Part shown: positions 6,832 to 14,250 of the stretch, piece by piece
Numbering within the stretch: position 1 is the stretch's first letter
Layout of the letters: the number at the start of each line of letters is the position of its first letter
NCBI GenBank assembly: GCA_049792815.1
Contig: JBARBG010000065.1
Span: 1 to 16,865 of the forward strand
Length of the DNA stretch: 16,865 bases
Direction: 5' to 3'
From: DAIDKA01 sp049792815
GTDB lineage: Bacteria; Pseudomonadota; Gammaproteobacteria; Steroidobacterales; Steroidobacteraceae
The notes under the pieces: model-generated
Told to the model about the DNA's origin: nothing
Databases searched by the model: none
Seen by the model: the letters and a program-made list of their open reading frames with translations, nothing else
Position numbers and translations under genes: made by a program

Positions 6832-7587
6832 GTGGGTGAGCGTTTCAGCGGCAAGAACGTGGTCGTCATCGGCGGCAACAGCGGCATTGGCTTGAGCGCC
6901 GCGCGCGCCTTCGCGCAGGAGGGTGCGCGGGTGGTCATCACCGGGCGCTCACCGCACACTCTGGAGAGCGCCGCCCAGCAGATCGGCCATGGCTGCGTGG
7001 CCATCCGTTCCGATGTCGGCGTGGTGAGCCAGATCGGCGAACTGTTCGCGCAGCTCAACACCTTGCTGGGCCACATCGATGTGCTGTTCGTCAATGCGGG
7101 CATCGGCGCCTTTCAGCCCATCGAAAAGGTCACCGAGGAGGACTGGGACAACATCCATGACATCAACCTCAAGGGCGTGTTCTTCAGCGTGCAGAAGGCG
7201 CTGCCGCTGCTGTCCAGGGGCTCCGCCATCGTCCTCACCGGCTCCATCGGCGCGCTCAAGGGGATTCCCACCGGCTCGGTGTATGCCGCCAGCAAGGCAG
7301 GCCTTCGCGCCCTCGGCCGTTGCTTCGCCGCGGAGCTTGTGGGCAAGGGCATCCGCGTCAATGTCGTGAGCCCCGGGCCCACCGAGACGCCCATCATCGG
7401 CCGCACGGCGGGCCTTCCGCCGCAGGCCATCCCGGCGCTTCGCGAGCAGATGATCAAGAACATTCCCATGCACCGCATGGGCACACCCGAAGAGGTCGCC
7501 GCCGCGGTGCTGTTCCTGGCCAGCGGCGAGGCCGGCTTCGTCACCGGCATCGATTTCCTCATTGACGGCGGCGCCGCCAGCTTTTAA
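6832..7587 (+). CDS. Short-chain dehydrogenase/reductase, GTG start
   Basis: Classical SDR of 251 aa that oxidises or reduces an alcohol/carbonyl with NAD(P)(H). Seen: the cofactor motif GGNSGIG (14-20; the usual first TG is replaced by GG), NAG (88-90), Asn112, catalytic Ser138, Tyr151 and Lys155 (YAASK), and the C-terminal IDGG. Arg39 after the second strand (ITGRS) favours NADP(H). The GTG at 6832 is chosen because GGGGGAG lies nine bases upstream and the protein then begins just before the Rossmann fold; the frame is open further upstream to an ATG at 6739, but that extension crosses the promoter region and has no SDR character. It is the first gene of the nine-gene operon. It could oxidise a benzylic alcohol or reduce an aldehyde made by the dioxygenase; the substrate is not deducible. 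Confidence 0.88.
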   Translation: MGERFSGKNVVVIGGNSGIGLSAARAFAQEGARVVITGRSPHTLESAAQQIGHGCVAIRSDVGVVSQIGELFAQLNTLLGHIDVLFVNAGIGAFQPIEKVTEEDWDNIHDINLKGVFFSVQKALPLLSRGSAIVLTGSIGALKGIPTGSVYAASKAGLRALGRCFAAELVGKGIRVNVVSPGPTETPIIGRTAGLPPQAIPALREQMIKNIPMHRMGTPEEVAAAVLFLASGEAGFVTGIDFLIDGGAASF

Positions 7588-7598
7588 AGGCCAACACC

Positions 7599-8114
7599 AT
7601 GAACAGTGCGAACCAGCCCGGCATCGAAGACCGGGTCGCCATCCAGGATCTCATCGCCAAGTACTGCTGGGCGCTGGACACCGGGGATGTCGAATCCTTT
7701 GTCTCCTGCTTCACCCCCGATGCGGTACTCGTCGAGGAGGTGTTCGAGGACCCGGATGTCTGGAAGGGACATGACGGGCTGCGCGAGCTCATCGAGCATT
7801 ACGCCAATTCGGCAGGATTTGCGGGCCGCCAGCACCATGTCACGCAGACCCAGGTCACAGGCGATACCGAGCGTTGTCAGGTGCGCTCCTTCGCCTTCGT
7901 GACCGAGTGTCGCGGCGAGCCCCCGTACAGCATCCGCTTCACCGGCTACTACGAGGATCAGGTGGTGAAAGTCGCCGGGGAATGGTTGTTCCGCGAACGC
8001 TTCATCCGCCTGTGGGATGGCCCGGTGCTGGCGCGTTTCCCGGGGCGCGGCGCGCGCATTGCGCGCAAGCGGCCCCCGGAACTGGTCATCAAGCGCAAGT
8101 CACAAGGTCGCTGA
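7599..8114 (+). CDS. SnoaL-like (NTF2-fold) protein, possible dehydratase
   Basis: A 171 aa protein of the NTF2-like alpha+beta cone fold, SnoaL_4 group, which includes bile acid 7alpha-dehydratase (BaiE) and scytalone dehydratase-like enzymes. The start of the domain, IQDLIAKYCWALDTGD, is typical. Tyr22 and Asp27 have the same spacing as the catalytic Tyr30/Asp35 of BaiE, and His79/His80 lie near the position of its His83, so an active acid-base site is plausible. The C-terminal 25 residues are very basic (RGARIARKRPPELVIKRK). AAGG precedes the ATG by eight bases, and the gap to the SDR gene is 11 bases. Within the operon it could dehydrate a hydroxylated intermediate to the alkene that the downstream dioxygenase cleaves. 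That role is inference; some members of this fold have no catalytic activity. Confidence 0.75.
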   Translation: MNSANQPGIEDRVAIQDLIAKYCWALDTGDVESFVSCFTPDAVLVEEVFEDPDVWKGHDGLRELIEHYANSAGFAGRQHHVTQTQVTGDTERCQVRSFAFVTECRGEPPYSIRFTGYYEDQVVKVAGEWLFRERFIRLWDGPVLARFPGRGARIARKRPPELVIKRKSQGR

Positions 8115-8115
8115 T

Positions 8116-8601
8116 ATGTCTGGGGATCCCAAACTCGAATTCGCCTTCGAAATCCGCCTGCGCTTCACCCGCGTGCAGATGATCCCGGACATGCCCAGCG
8201 GGGCCATGCGCGGTGCCGTATACGTCGACAGCGGCGAGATCCGTGGGCCACGCCTTAACGGCAAGGCGGTCCCGAACAGTGGCGGCGACTACGCCCTGTT
8301 TCGCCCCGACGACGTGGTGTCCTTCGACGCCCGCTACATGCTGGAGGCGGACGATGGCACGCTGATCCTGATGCGCAACCGCGGCCACCTCTGGGGACGC
8401 AACCCCGACACCATGCAGAAGCTGCGCGACATGGCGTTCAAAGGCGGTCCGATCGTGGATCCGTCGGAGTACTATCTGCGCTCCACACCGTCCTTTGAAG
8501 TGGCCGCCGGCAAACATGACTGGCTGATGCGCCACGTGTTCGTGGGCCTCGGCGAACGCAAGACGGATGGCAATTTCGTGCGTTATTTCGTGGTGACCTG
8601 A
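8116..8601 (+). CDS. DUF3237 family protein
   Basis: A 161 aa cytosolic protein that I recognise as DUF3237 (UPF0311), a small beta-rich family of unknown function. Characteristic pieces are the early MRGAVYVDSGEIRGPRLNGK segment, GGDYALFRPDD, a central DARYMLEADDGTLILMRNRG, and the C-terminal SPEYYLR-like motif (here SEYYLRSTPSFE), then HDWLMRHVFVGLGER. The family barrel often occurs beside aromatic or terpenoid degradation enzymes, so it may bind or transform an intermediate; no catalytic residues can be named. I chose ATG 8116, one base after the preceding stop, because AAGG lies eight bases upstream; the frame is open about 100 bases further upstream only as an overlap with the SnoaL-like gene. 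Confidence 0.75.
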   Translation: MSGDPKLEFAFEIRLRFTRVQMIPDMPSGAMRGAVYVDSGEIRGPRLNGKAVPNSGGDYALFRPDDVVSFDARYMLEADDGTLILMRNRGHLWGRNPDTMQKLRDMAFKGGPIVDPSEYYLRSTPSFEVAAGKHDWLMRHVFVGLGERKTDGNFVRYFVVT

Positions 8602-8624
8602 CATTCCTGACGGAGACCAAGCTC

Positions 8625-10085
8625 ATGACCGCTCCTTATCCGCAGACCATGGATTTCACGGGGCACAACCTGCCCTCCCGCATCGAGTGCGATATCTATG
8701 ACCTGGTAGTCGAAGGCAACCTGCCGCCGGAGATCCGCGGCATCTGGTACCAGTCGGTGCCCGATCCTCAGTACCCGCCCAAGCTCGGCAAGGACACCTT
8801 CCTGAGCGGGGATGGCATGGTGCGCAGCTTCGCCTTCGACGGCGAAGGGCATGTTGATTTCAAGCAGCGCTACATACGCACCGAGCGCTGGCAGCTGGAG
8901 CACAAGGCGCGCAAGGCGCTGTTCGGCGCCTACCGCAATCCCTTCACGGATGACCCGAGTGTGCAGGGCAAGCGCCGCGGCGCCGCGAACACCACGCCGT
9001 TCTTCCATGGCGGCCGGCTGCTGTCGTTCAAGGAGGATTCACCACCCTGGGAACTGCATCCGGTGACCCTCGAGACCGTTGGCGAGTGGACCTTCGGCGG
9101 CAAGCTGCGCAGTCAGACGGTGACGGCCCACCCGCGCCTGGATCCGGGTACCGGCGAGATGCATTACTTCGGCTATGAGGCCACGGGCCTGGCAACGACC
9201 GATGTCTCCTACTTCGTGGCCAACGCCAAAGGTGAACTGATCAAGGAGGAGATGTTCAAGGTTCCCTACTGCGCGCTCATGCATGATTTCATCGTGACCA
9301 AGCAGCACGTGCTGTTCCCGGGTTTCCCGATCGTCGCCGACATCGAGCGCATGAAGGCCGGCGGGGATCATTGGGGTTGGGATGCCACCAAGGAGTCCTT
9401 CGTCGGGGTGATGCCGCGCAACGGCTCGGTCAAGGACATGCGCTGGTTCCGCGGCCGTGCCTGCTCGGTGTTCCACTTCATCAACGGCTACAGCGAGGGC
9501 AGCAAGGTCCACATGGACATGTGCGTGAGCGATCTGCCGGCCTTCGAATTCATGCGCGAGGCCGGCGGGCTGCACGTGCCGCAGCAGAACATCGGCGGTG
9601 GCCTGTTCCGCTGGACCTTCGACCTGTCGAGCGACAAGGACACACCCACGGAGACCCCGCTCGGGCCGCCGTCGGACTTTCCGCGCCTGGCTGACAAGGA
9701 CCTGATGGTGGACTACAACGTCGCCTACATGGGCATGCTCGATTTCCGCTTCGGTCCGCCCATCATTTCAGGCCCTGTGGGCGCGGGCTTCAACACCCTG
9801 GGGCGCATCGAGACCAAGACGGGGCGCCTGACGACCTACTTCCCCGGCCCCAACCGCACCATGCAGGAACATGTGCATGTGGCCTCGGCCAAGCGCGGCC
9901 ATGAGGGCTATCTGATGCACATCATCGACCGCCATGATGAAAATCAGGCCGAGGTGCACGTGCTGGAAGCCGAACACATCGACAAGGGTCCGATCGCCAC
10001 CATCAAGATCCCGCTGCGGCTGCGTTCGGGGGTGCACGGCAACTGGGCTCCCGCCGAAGCGCTCGCGAAACGGGTTCACGCATGA
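8625..10085 (+). CDS. Carotenoid cleavage oxygenase family, lignostilbene dioxygenase-like
   Basis: Non-haem Fe(II) dioxygenase that splits a C=C bond with O2 into two carbonyl products. The 486 aa, seven-bladed-propeller protein has the four iron-binding histidines in their usual contexts: His169 (TAHP), His220 (MHDF), His284 (FHFING) and His471 (VHGNW). Bacterial stilbene-cleaving members such as NOV1 bind the phenolic ring with Phe, Tyr and Lys; matching residues here are Phe59 (DTFLSGDG), Tyr103 (YRNPFTDD) and Lys136 (SFKED). This supports a 4-hydroxystilbene-like or other hydroxyaryl-alkene substrate rather than a carotenoid. No signal peptide is present, so it is cytosolic. It sits in the middle of a nine-gene operon 23 bases after the DUF3237 gene, with GGAG before the ATG, and its TGA overlaps the next ATG (ATGA). 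Other hydroxyphenyl-propenes (isoeugenol type) remain possible substrates. Confidence 0.9.
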   Translation: MTAPYPQTMDFTGHNLPSRIECDIYDLVVEGNLPPEIRGIWYQSVPDPQYPPKLGKDTFLSGDGMVRSFAFDGEGHVDFKQRYIRTERWQLEHKARKALFGAYRNPFTDDPSVQGKRRGAANTTPFFHGGRLLSFKEDSPPWELHPVTLETVGEWTFGGKLRSQTVTAHPRLDPGTGEMHYFGYEATGLATTDVSYFVANAKGELIKEEMFKVPYCALMHDFIVTKQHVLFPGFPIVADIERMKAGGDHWGWDATKESFVGVMPRNGSVKDMRWFRGRACSVFHFINGYSEGSKVHMDMCVSDLPAFEFMREAGGLHVPQQNIGGGLFRWTFDLSSDKDTPTETPLGPPSDFPRLADKDLMVDYNVAYMGMLDFRFGPPIISGPVGAGFNTLGRIETKTGRLTTYFPGPNRTMQEHVHVASAKRGHEGYLMHIIDRHDENQAEVHVLEAEHIDKGPIATIKIPLRLRSGVHGNWAPAEALAKRVHA

Positions 10086-10996
10086 GCCTTGCGATCACGG
10101 GCGCATCGGGCGCGTTCGGTCGCATGGCGGCCGAGCGGGTGCTGACGAAAGTCGCGCCCGCGCAGCTGATACTGGTGACCCGCAATCCGGCTGGGCTCGC
10201 CGAGTTTGCCGCGCGCGGCGCGCAGGTGCGCTTTGGCGACTTTGACAAGCCCGAGACGCTTCGCGAAGCGTTCAAGGGGGCCGACAAGCTGCTGCTCATC
10301 AGCACCCTTGATGTGGGCGAGCGGCGCCGGCGCCAGCACAAGATCGCCATCGAGGGCGCCATGGCGGCCAACGTGCGCCACGTCATCTATACGTCAAGCG
10401 TCGGCATACACCCGCGCAGCCCGGCATTCGTGATCGAGGATCACCTGTTCACCGAAGAAGCGCTGCGCCACAGTGGCCTGCAGTTCACCTTCATGCGCGA
10501 TGCGCAGTACGCCGAAGTCATCACCACCATGATTGCGCCACCGGCGGTGGCCAGCGGCGAATGGTTCTCCAGCGCCGCGGACGGCTGCATGGCCTTCGTG
10601 TCCAAGCAGGACTGTGTGGAATCGGCGGTGGCGGTGCTCACCAGCCCCGGGCATGAGGGCGCGGTCTATGAAATCACCGGTCCGGAACTGCTGACCTTCG
10701 GCGACTGTGCACGCATCGCCGCGGAGGTCACCGGCAAGCCGATCAAATTCGTGAACGTGTCGCATGAGGTGATGCAGGCGCGCTTCGATGCGGCCGGTGT
10801 GCCGCGGCGCCATGTCGAGGGCACCGTGCACCAGGCGGCCGGCGCCTGGGGCAGTGAAGAGATGATGTCCTATGAGCGCGGCATCCGTGAGGGCTACTTC
10901 GCCGTGGCCTCGCACCATGTGAAGCTGCTGACCGGTCATCCGGCACGGTCCTTGCGCGAGGTCTTCGAGGCCACCCGCAGCGCTCTTCGGGCGTGA
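10082..10996 (+). CDS. NmrA/QOR2-like NAD(P)H-dependent oxidoreductase (atypical SDR)
   Basis: A 304 aa single-domain protein with an N-terminal nucleotide motif TGASGAFG (6-13), then Arg34 (TRNPAG) suggesting NADP(H), and KLLLIST in the fourth strand. The pattern follows E. coli quinone oxidoreductase 2 (QOR2, YtfG): VTRNPA, GADKLLLIS, IYTSSVG, the Ser/His-rich DH...TEEALRHSGLQFTFMR, and HEGAVYEITGPELLTFGD. Known relatives reduce quinones or sense redox state. The ATG overlaps the stop of the dioxygenase gene by four bases, so translation is coupled. In the pathway it could reduce a quinone or enone formed from the aromatic products, or detoxify it; this is inference. The length is slightly greater than QOR2 (286 aa), the difference lying near the C-terminus. 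Confidence 0.82.
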   Translation: MSLAITGASGAFGRMAAERVLTKVAPAQLILVTRNPAGLAEFAARGAQVRFGDFDKPETLREAFKGADKLLLISTLDVGERRRRQHKIAIEGAMAANVRHVIYTSSVGIHPRSPAFVIEDHLFTEEALRHSGLQFTFMRDAQYAEVITTMIAPPAVASGEWFSSAADGCMAFVSKQDCVESAVAVLTSPGHEGAVYEITGPELLTFGDCARIAAEVTGKPIKFVNVSHEVMQARFDAAGVPRRHVEGTVHQAAGAWGSEEMMSYERGIREGYFAVASHHVKLLTGHPARSLREVFEATRSALRA

Positions 10997-11409
10997 TCGA
11001 CATGACCAAAAACTCCGCGATGTCCCGGACCGAACACGAGCAGCGCAACCTCGACCATGTGCTGGGCCTGTTCCGCAACGTCCTGGTGCCGCTGGATGCC
11101 GATCAGGTCGATCGGTATATCGCTGCCGACTACATCCAGCACAGTCCGATGGCCGCTCCGGGACGCGAGAGCCTCAAGGCCTTCCTCAAGACGGTGCGCG
11201 CCGCCAGTCCCCATGCCAGCCAGAGGCTGCTGCGCGCCTTCGTCGATGGCGATCATGTGATCATCCACTATCACGTCAAACGCGACCCCGAAGATCGCGG
11301 CTTCGTGGTGATGGACATCTTCCGTCTCACCAACGGCATGGTGGTGGAACATTGGGATTGTGTGCAGGACGTGCCGGCCCACTCACCCAACCCCATTTCA
11401 ATGTTTTAG
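10993..11409 (+). CDS. Second SnoaL-like/NTF2-like protein
   Basis: A 138 aa NTF2-fold protein of the SnoaL-like aldol-condensation/cyclase group (COG4922 type): an N-terminal helix with EQRNLDHVLGLFRNVL, then the recognisable YIQHSPMAAPGRESLKAFL, DGDHVIIHYH, and the C-terminal IFRLTNGMVVEHWDCVQDVP. It is only distantly like the first SnoaL-like gene of the operon, so this is not a recent duplication. The exact reaction cannot be deduced; relatives act on polyketide-like or keto substrates or simply bind ligands. The GTG at 10993 overlaps the preceding TGA as GTGA, which favours coupled initiation, but ATG 11002 (135 aa) or ATG 11020 are equally possible because no clear ribosome site exists. 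Confidence 0.78.
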   Translation: MIDMTKNSAMSRTEHEQRNLDHVLGLFRNVLVPLDADQVDRYIAADYIQHSPMAAPGRESLKAFLKTVRAASPHASQRLLRAFVDGDHVIIHYHVKRDPEDRGFVVMDIFRLTNGMVVEHWDCVQDVPAHSPNPISMF

Positions 11410-11420
11410 GAGAGTTGCCC

Positions 11421-11828
11421 ATGCTTCAGACCATGCTGTGGACCGCGCTGGTGATATTGCTCGCGCTCATCGAGTACATGGTGTTTGGTTTCCTGGTGGG
11501 CGGCGCCCGTGCCCGTTACAAGATCGCGGCGCCGGCCACGAGCGGACATCCTGAATTCGAGCGGACTTTTCGCGTTCACTACAACACGCTGGAGATGCTG
11601 GTGGTGTTCGTCCCCGCGATCTGGCTGTTCGGCATGTACCTGAATCCGCGCTGGAGCGCCATTATCGGCGTGGTATTCGTGGTGGGTCGGGCGCTCTATG
11701 CCATTGGCTACATCCGTGCGCCGGAAAAGCGTGAGGTCGGCGCGATGCTCTCGTTCGCCTCGCTGGCCGTCCTGCTGGGCGGTGCCGTCTTCGGTGTCGT
11801 GCGCGCGCTGTGGCTAGTCGCGGTTTGA
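11421..11828 (+). CDS. MAPEG-family integral membrane protein
   Basis: A 135 aa inner-membrane protein with four hydrophobic segments (about residues 4-27, 56-74, 78-98 and 108-132), the layout of membrane-associated proteins in eicosanoid and glutathione metabolism. The signature FERTFRVHYNTLE (46-58) is intact, including Glu47, Arg48, Arg51, His53, Asn55 and Glu58, which line the glutathione site in family structures; YAIGY and PEKREVGA follow in the expected places. Bacterial homologues are glutathione transferases or peroxidases. The ATG at 11421 has TAGGAGAG seven bases upstream, one of the best ribosome sites in the operon. It may conjugate glutathione to a reactive electrophile (aldehyde, enone, epoxide) made by the pathway. 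This is the only membrane-embedded product of the plus-strand operon. Confidence 0.88.
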   Translation: MLQTMLWTALVILLALIEYMVFGFLVGGARARYKIAAPATSGHPEFERTFRVHYNTLEMLVVFVPAIWLFGMYLNPRWSAIIGVVFVVGRALYAIGYIRAPEKREVGAMLSFASLAVLLGGAVFGVVRALWLVAV

Positions 11829-13471
11829 GTTCGGGCGCCACACCGCGCACCGGTGGGGAGGCGCTGGTTGATGCGCTGATCGCCCACCAGATCGACACGG
11901 TGTTTGGTCTGCCCGGTGCCCAGACCTATGGACTGTTCGATGCCCTGCACCGTGCGCAGCCGCAGGTCCGTACCATCGGTGCGCGTCATGAGCAGGCCTG
12001 CAGCTACATGGCCTTCGGCTACGCGCGCTCGACGGGCCGCCCGGCGGTGTGCACGGTCGTGCCCGGACCCGGCATTCTCAACGCGGGCGCCGGATTGCTC
12101 ACGGCCTGGGGCGCGAACCAGCCGGTGCTGTGCCTGACCGGCCAGGTGCCCAAGTCCTTCCTGGATCAGGGCCGGGGTCACCTGCACGAAATGGCCGATC
12201 AGCTGGGCACCGTGGCGGGGTTCAGCAAGTGGGTGGCACGCGTCGAGCATCCCTCACTGGCGCCGGGCCTGGTCGCCGAGGCGTTCCGGCAGATGCGCCA
12301 GGGGCGCCCCGGGCCGGCGGTACTGGAAATGCCCTGGGATGTGTTCACCGAGCGGGCGGCCGTGACCCCTGTCGCGCCCTATGCGGGGCCGCTGGTGCCG
12401 CCCGCGGATACCGAGGTCGCAGAGCGCGCCGCGCGGCTGATCGCAGCCAGCCGCTTGCCCATGATTTTCGTCGGCGGTGGGGCCCAGGGGGCGGGGGATT
12501 CGATTCTCGAGCTGGCCGAAATGCTCGATGCCCCCGTGGTGGGTTTTCGCAGTGGCCGCGGCATTGTCAGCGATGCGCATGAACTGGGCCTGAACATCGC
12601 GGCCGCCTGGCGCCTGTGGCCCAAGACTGACTTGGTGATCGGCATCGGCACGCGCCTGGAGGTGCCGGGGTGGCGCTGGCCGTGGCAGCCGCCCGGCCAG
12701 AAAAGTATCCGCCTGGATGTGGATCCGGTGGAAATGCGCCGTGCGCCACCGGATCTTGCGCTGGTTGCCGATGCGCAGGAGGGCACGCAGGCCGTACTCG
12801 CGGCGCTGCGCAAGCTCACCGTGCAGCGCGGTGCCCGGCGCGAGGCCATCCGCGCCGCCAAGTTGGCGGCCGAGGCGGACATCCAATCGGTACAGCCGCA
12901 GGTGAGTTACCTGCGCGCCATTCGCGATGTTCTGCCCGAGAGCGGCCTGGTCACGGATGAGATTTCGCAAATGGGATTCACCGCCTGGTATGCCTATCCG
13001 GTGTACCGGCCGCGTACCTTCATCTCATCCGGCTACCAGGGAACGCTGGGCTCGGGTTTCCCGACCGCGCTGGGCGTGAAGGTCGCTCACCCCGACCAAC
13101 CCGTGGTGGCGATCTGCGGCGATGGCGGATTCATGTTCGCGGTGCAGGAACTGGCGACTGCGGTTCAATACGGCATCAGCGTGGTGACGCTGGTGTTCAA
13201 CAACTGCGCCTACGGCAACGTGCGCCGCGACCAGCTCGAGCGTTTCGGCGGCCGGGTGCTGGGCTGCGACTTGCACAATCCGGACTTCCTGAAACTTGCC
13301 GACGCCTTTGGCGTGCAGGCTGCGCGGGTCGCCTCTGCCGATGCGTTGCGCGCCACGCTCGGCCGCGCACTGGAATCGGGCGCGCCCTGGTTGATCGAAG
13401 TGGCGGTGCCGCGCGACTCTGAAAGCGATCCCTGGCGCTTCCTGCAGCCACCGATTCCCGCCGATGCCTGA
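11810..13471 (+). CDS. Thiamine diphosphate-dependent enzyme, acetolactate synthase-like
   Basis: Three-domain ThDP enzyme (553 aa) of the IlvB/benzaldehyde lyase/benzoylformate decarboxylase superfamily, which makes or breaks bonds next to a carbonyl. Seen: catalytic Glu61 in ARHEQACSYMAFGYAR, PGPGILNAGAGLLTAW (85-100), a central domain, and the ThDP/Mg motif from GDG (437-439) to NN (464-465). The usual PGP-NA context points to the acetolactate-synthase-like branch, but no regulatory subunit gene is nearby and the location argues against branched-chain biosynthesis. GTG 11810 overlaps the MAPEG gene by 19 bases; TTG 11825 (548 aa), overlapping its TGA, is an alternative, and neither has a clear ribosome site. 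It could be an aldehyde lyase, carboligase or 2-keto-acid decarboxylase acting on the aromatic aldehydes released by the dioxygenase; the direction is unknown. Confidence 0.85.
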   Translation: MASRGLSSGATPRTGGEALVDALIAHQIDTVFGLPGAQTYGLFDALHRAQPQVRTIGARHEQACSYMAFGYARSTGRPAVCTVVPGPGILNAGAGLLTAWGANQPVLCLTGQVPKSFLDQGRGHLHEMADQLGTVAGFSKWVARVEHPSLAPGLVAEAFRQMRQGRPGPAVLEMPWDVFTERAAVTPVAPYAGPLVPPADTEVAERAARLIAASRLPMIFVGGGAQGAGDSILELAEMLDAPVVGFRSGRGIVSDAHELGLNIAAAWRLWPKTDLVIGIGTRLEVPGWRWPWQPPGQKSIRLDVDPVEMRRAPPDLALVADAQEGTQAVLAALRKLTVQRGARREAIRAAKLAAEADIQSVQPQVSYLRAIRDVLPESGLVTDEISQMGFTAWYAYPVYRPRTFISSGYQGTLGSGFPTALGVKVAHPDQPVVAICGDGGFMFAVQELATAVQYGISVVTLVFNNCAYGNVRRDQLERFGGRVLGCDLHNPDFLKLADAFGVQAARVASADALRATLGRALESGAPWLIEVAVPRDSESDPWRFLQPPIPADA

Positions 13472-14162
13472 AACGCGCGCCACGGTCGTGCTGGTACACG
13501 GCGCGTGGCATGGAAGCTGGTGCTGGGAGCTGCTCAAGCCGCACCAGCTGGCCGGGTCGCTCGCGGTGCAGACACTCGAGCTGCCCAGTGCCACCAGCGC
13601 CGTACCGGTGGGTCTGGCCGAGGATGCCCGTCATCTGAATGCGCAACTGGCCACGGTGGCGGGCCCCATCATTCTGTGCGGGCATTCCTACGGCGGCATG
13701 GTCATCTCGGCAGCCGACACCGGCTGCGCCGATGTCCGTCACCTGGTCTACGTGTGTGCGTACCTGACCGAAGCGGGCGAGTCCGTTGAATCCTCGCTGC
13801 GCAGCGCCGGGGAGCGCCGACCCGGCCACTGGATCCGGCGCCTGCCGGATGGGGCGACCTGCGTGGATGGCGCGCGTGCCGCCGCGCTTTTCTATAACGA
13901 TCTTGCGGAGCCGACCCGGACCTGGGCACTGCCGAAGTTGCGCCCGCATTGGGGGCGGTGTTTCGCAGATTGTGCCGGGTCGCCGGCCTGGCGCCGGCAT
14001 CCGAGTACCTACGTGGTCTGTGACCAGGACCAGGCGCTCGCGCCGCGCATCCAACGCGAAATCTACGGTGTGCGCGCGCAAGCGTGCGTCACCCTGGCGA
14101 GTGGTCATTCGCCCTTCCTGTCGCAGCCGCAACAGCTGGCGCAGGTGCTGCTCTCAATCTGA
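13464..14162 (+). CDS. Alpha/beta hydrolase, esterase-like
   Basis: A 232 aa cytosolic alpha/beta hydrolase of the small plant-type esterase/methylesterase group (EstC, methylketone synthase, salicylate-binding-protein-like). Visible motifs: oxyanion-loop VHGAWHGSWCW (11-21), nucleophile elbow GHSYGG with Ser75, acid probably Asp189 in CDQDQALAP, and His215 in SGHSPF. It is the last gene of the operon; its ATG lies eight bases inside the end of the ThDP gene and has no ribosome site, so it depends on coupling. It would hydrolyse an ester or a C-C bond of a beta-keto product. Between its stop and tRNA-Leu there are 88 bases with no obvious rho-independent terminator, so where the operon transcript ends is unclear. 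Confidence 0.85.
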   Translation: MPETRATVVLVHGAWHGSWCWELLKPHQLAGSLAVQTLELPSATSAVPVGLAEDARHLNAQLATVAGPIILCGHSYGGMVISAADTGCADVRHLVYVCAYLTEAGESVESSLRSAGERRPGHWIRRLPDGATCVDGARAAALFYNDLAEPTRTWALPKLRPHWGRCFADCAGSPAWRRHPSTYVVCDQDQALAPRIQREIYGVRAQACVTLASGHSPFLSQPQQLAQVLLSI

Positions 14163-14214
14163 CATAATGGCGCTGGCCCGCGACCCGGCGGGGAGTTCGG
14201 CCGCGTGCTTCCGT

Positions 14215-14220
14215 TATACT
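14215..14220 (+). promoter_or_regulatory. -10 box of the tRNA-Leu promoter
   Basis: TATACT lies 31 bases before the mature tRNA 5' end and is followed by the GC-rich discriminator GAACGGCCCGG, as is common in stringently controlled stable-RNA promoters. No strong -35 box is present at 16-18 bases upstream (GGAGTT/AGTTCG). The rest of 14163-14250 shows no gene. Confidence 0.5.
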
Positions 14221-14250
14221 GAACGGCCCGGCTGAATTTAAGCAGCACGG

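Noticed and set aside
11853..11873. GGTGGGGAGG followed by ATG 11871 as the real start of the ThDP enzyme
   Set aside because: That ATG is out of frame with the enzyme, and a start there would remove the conserved N-terminal GGEALVDAL segment.
13197..14132. 311-codon minus-strand open frame opposite the ThDP and hydrolase genes
   Set aside because: Arginine-rich, no motif, and it crosses the junction of two well-supported plus-strand genes.
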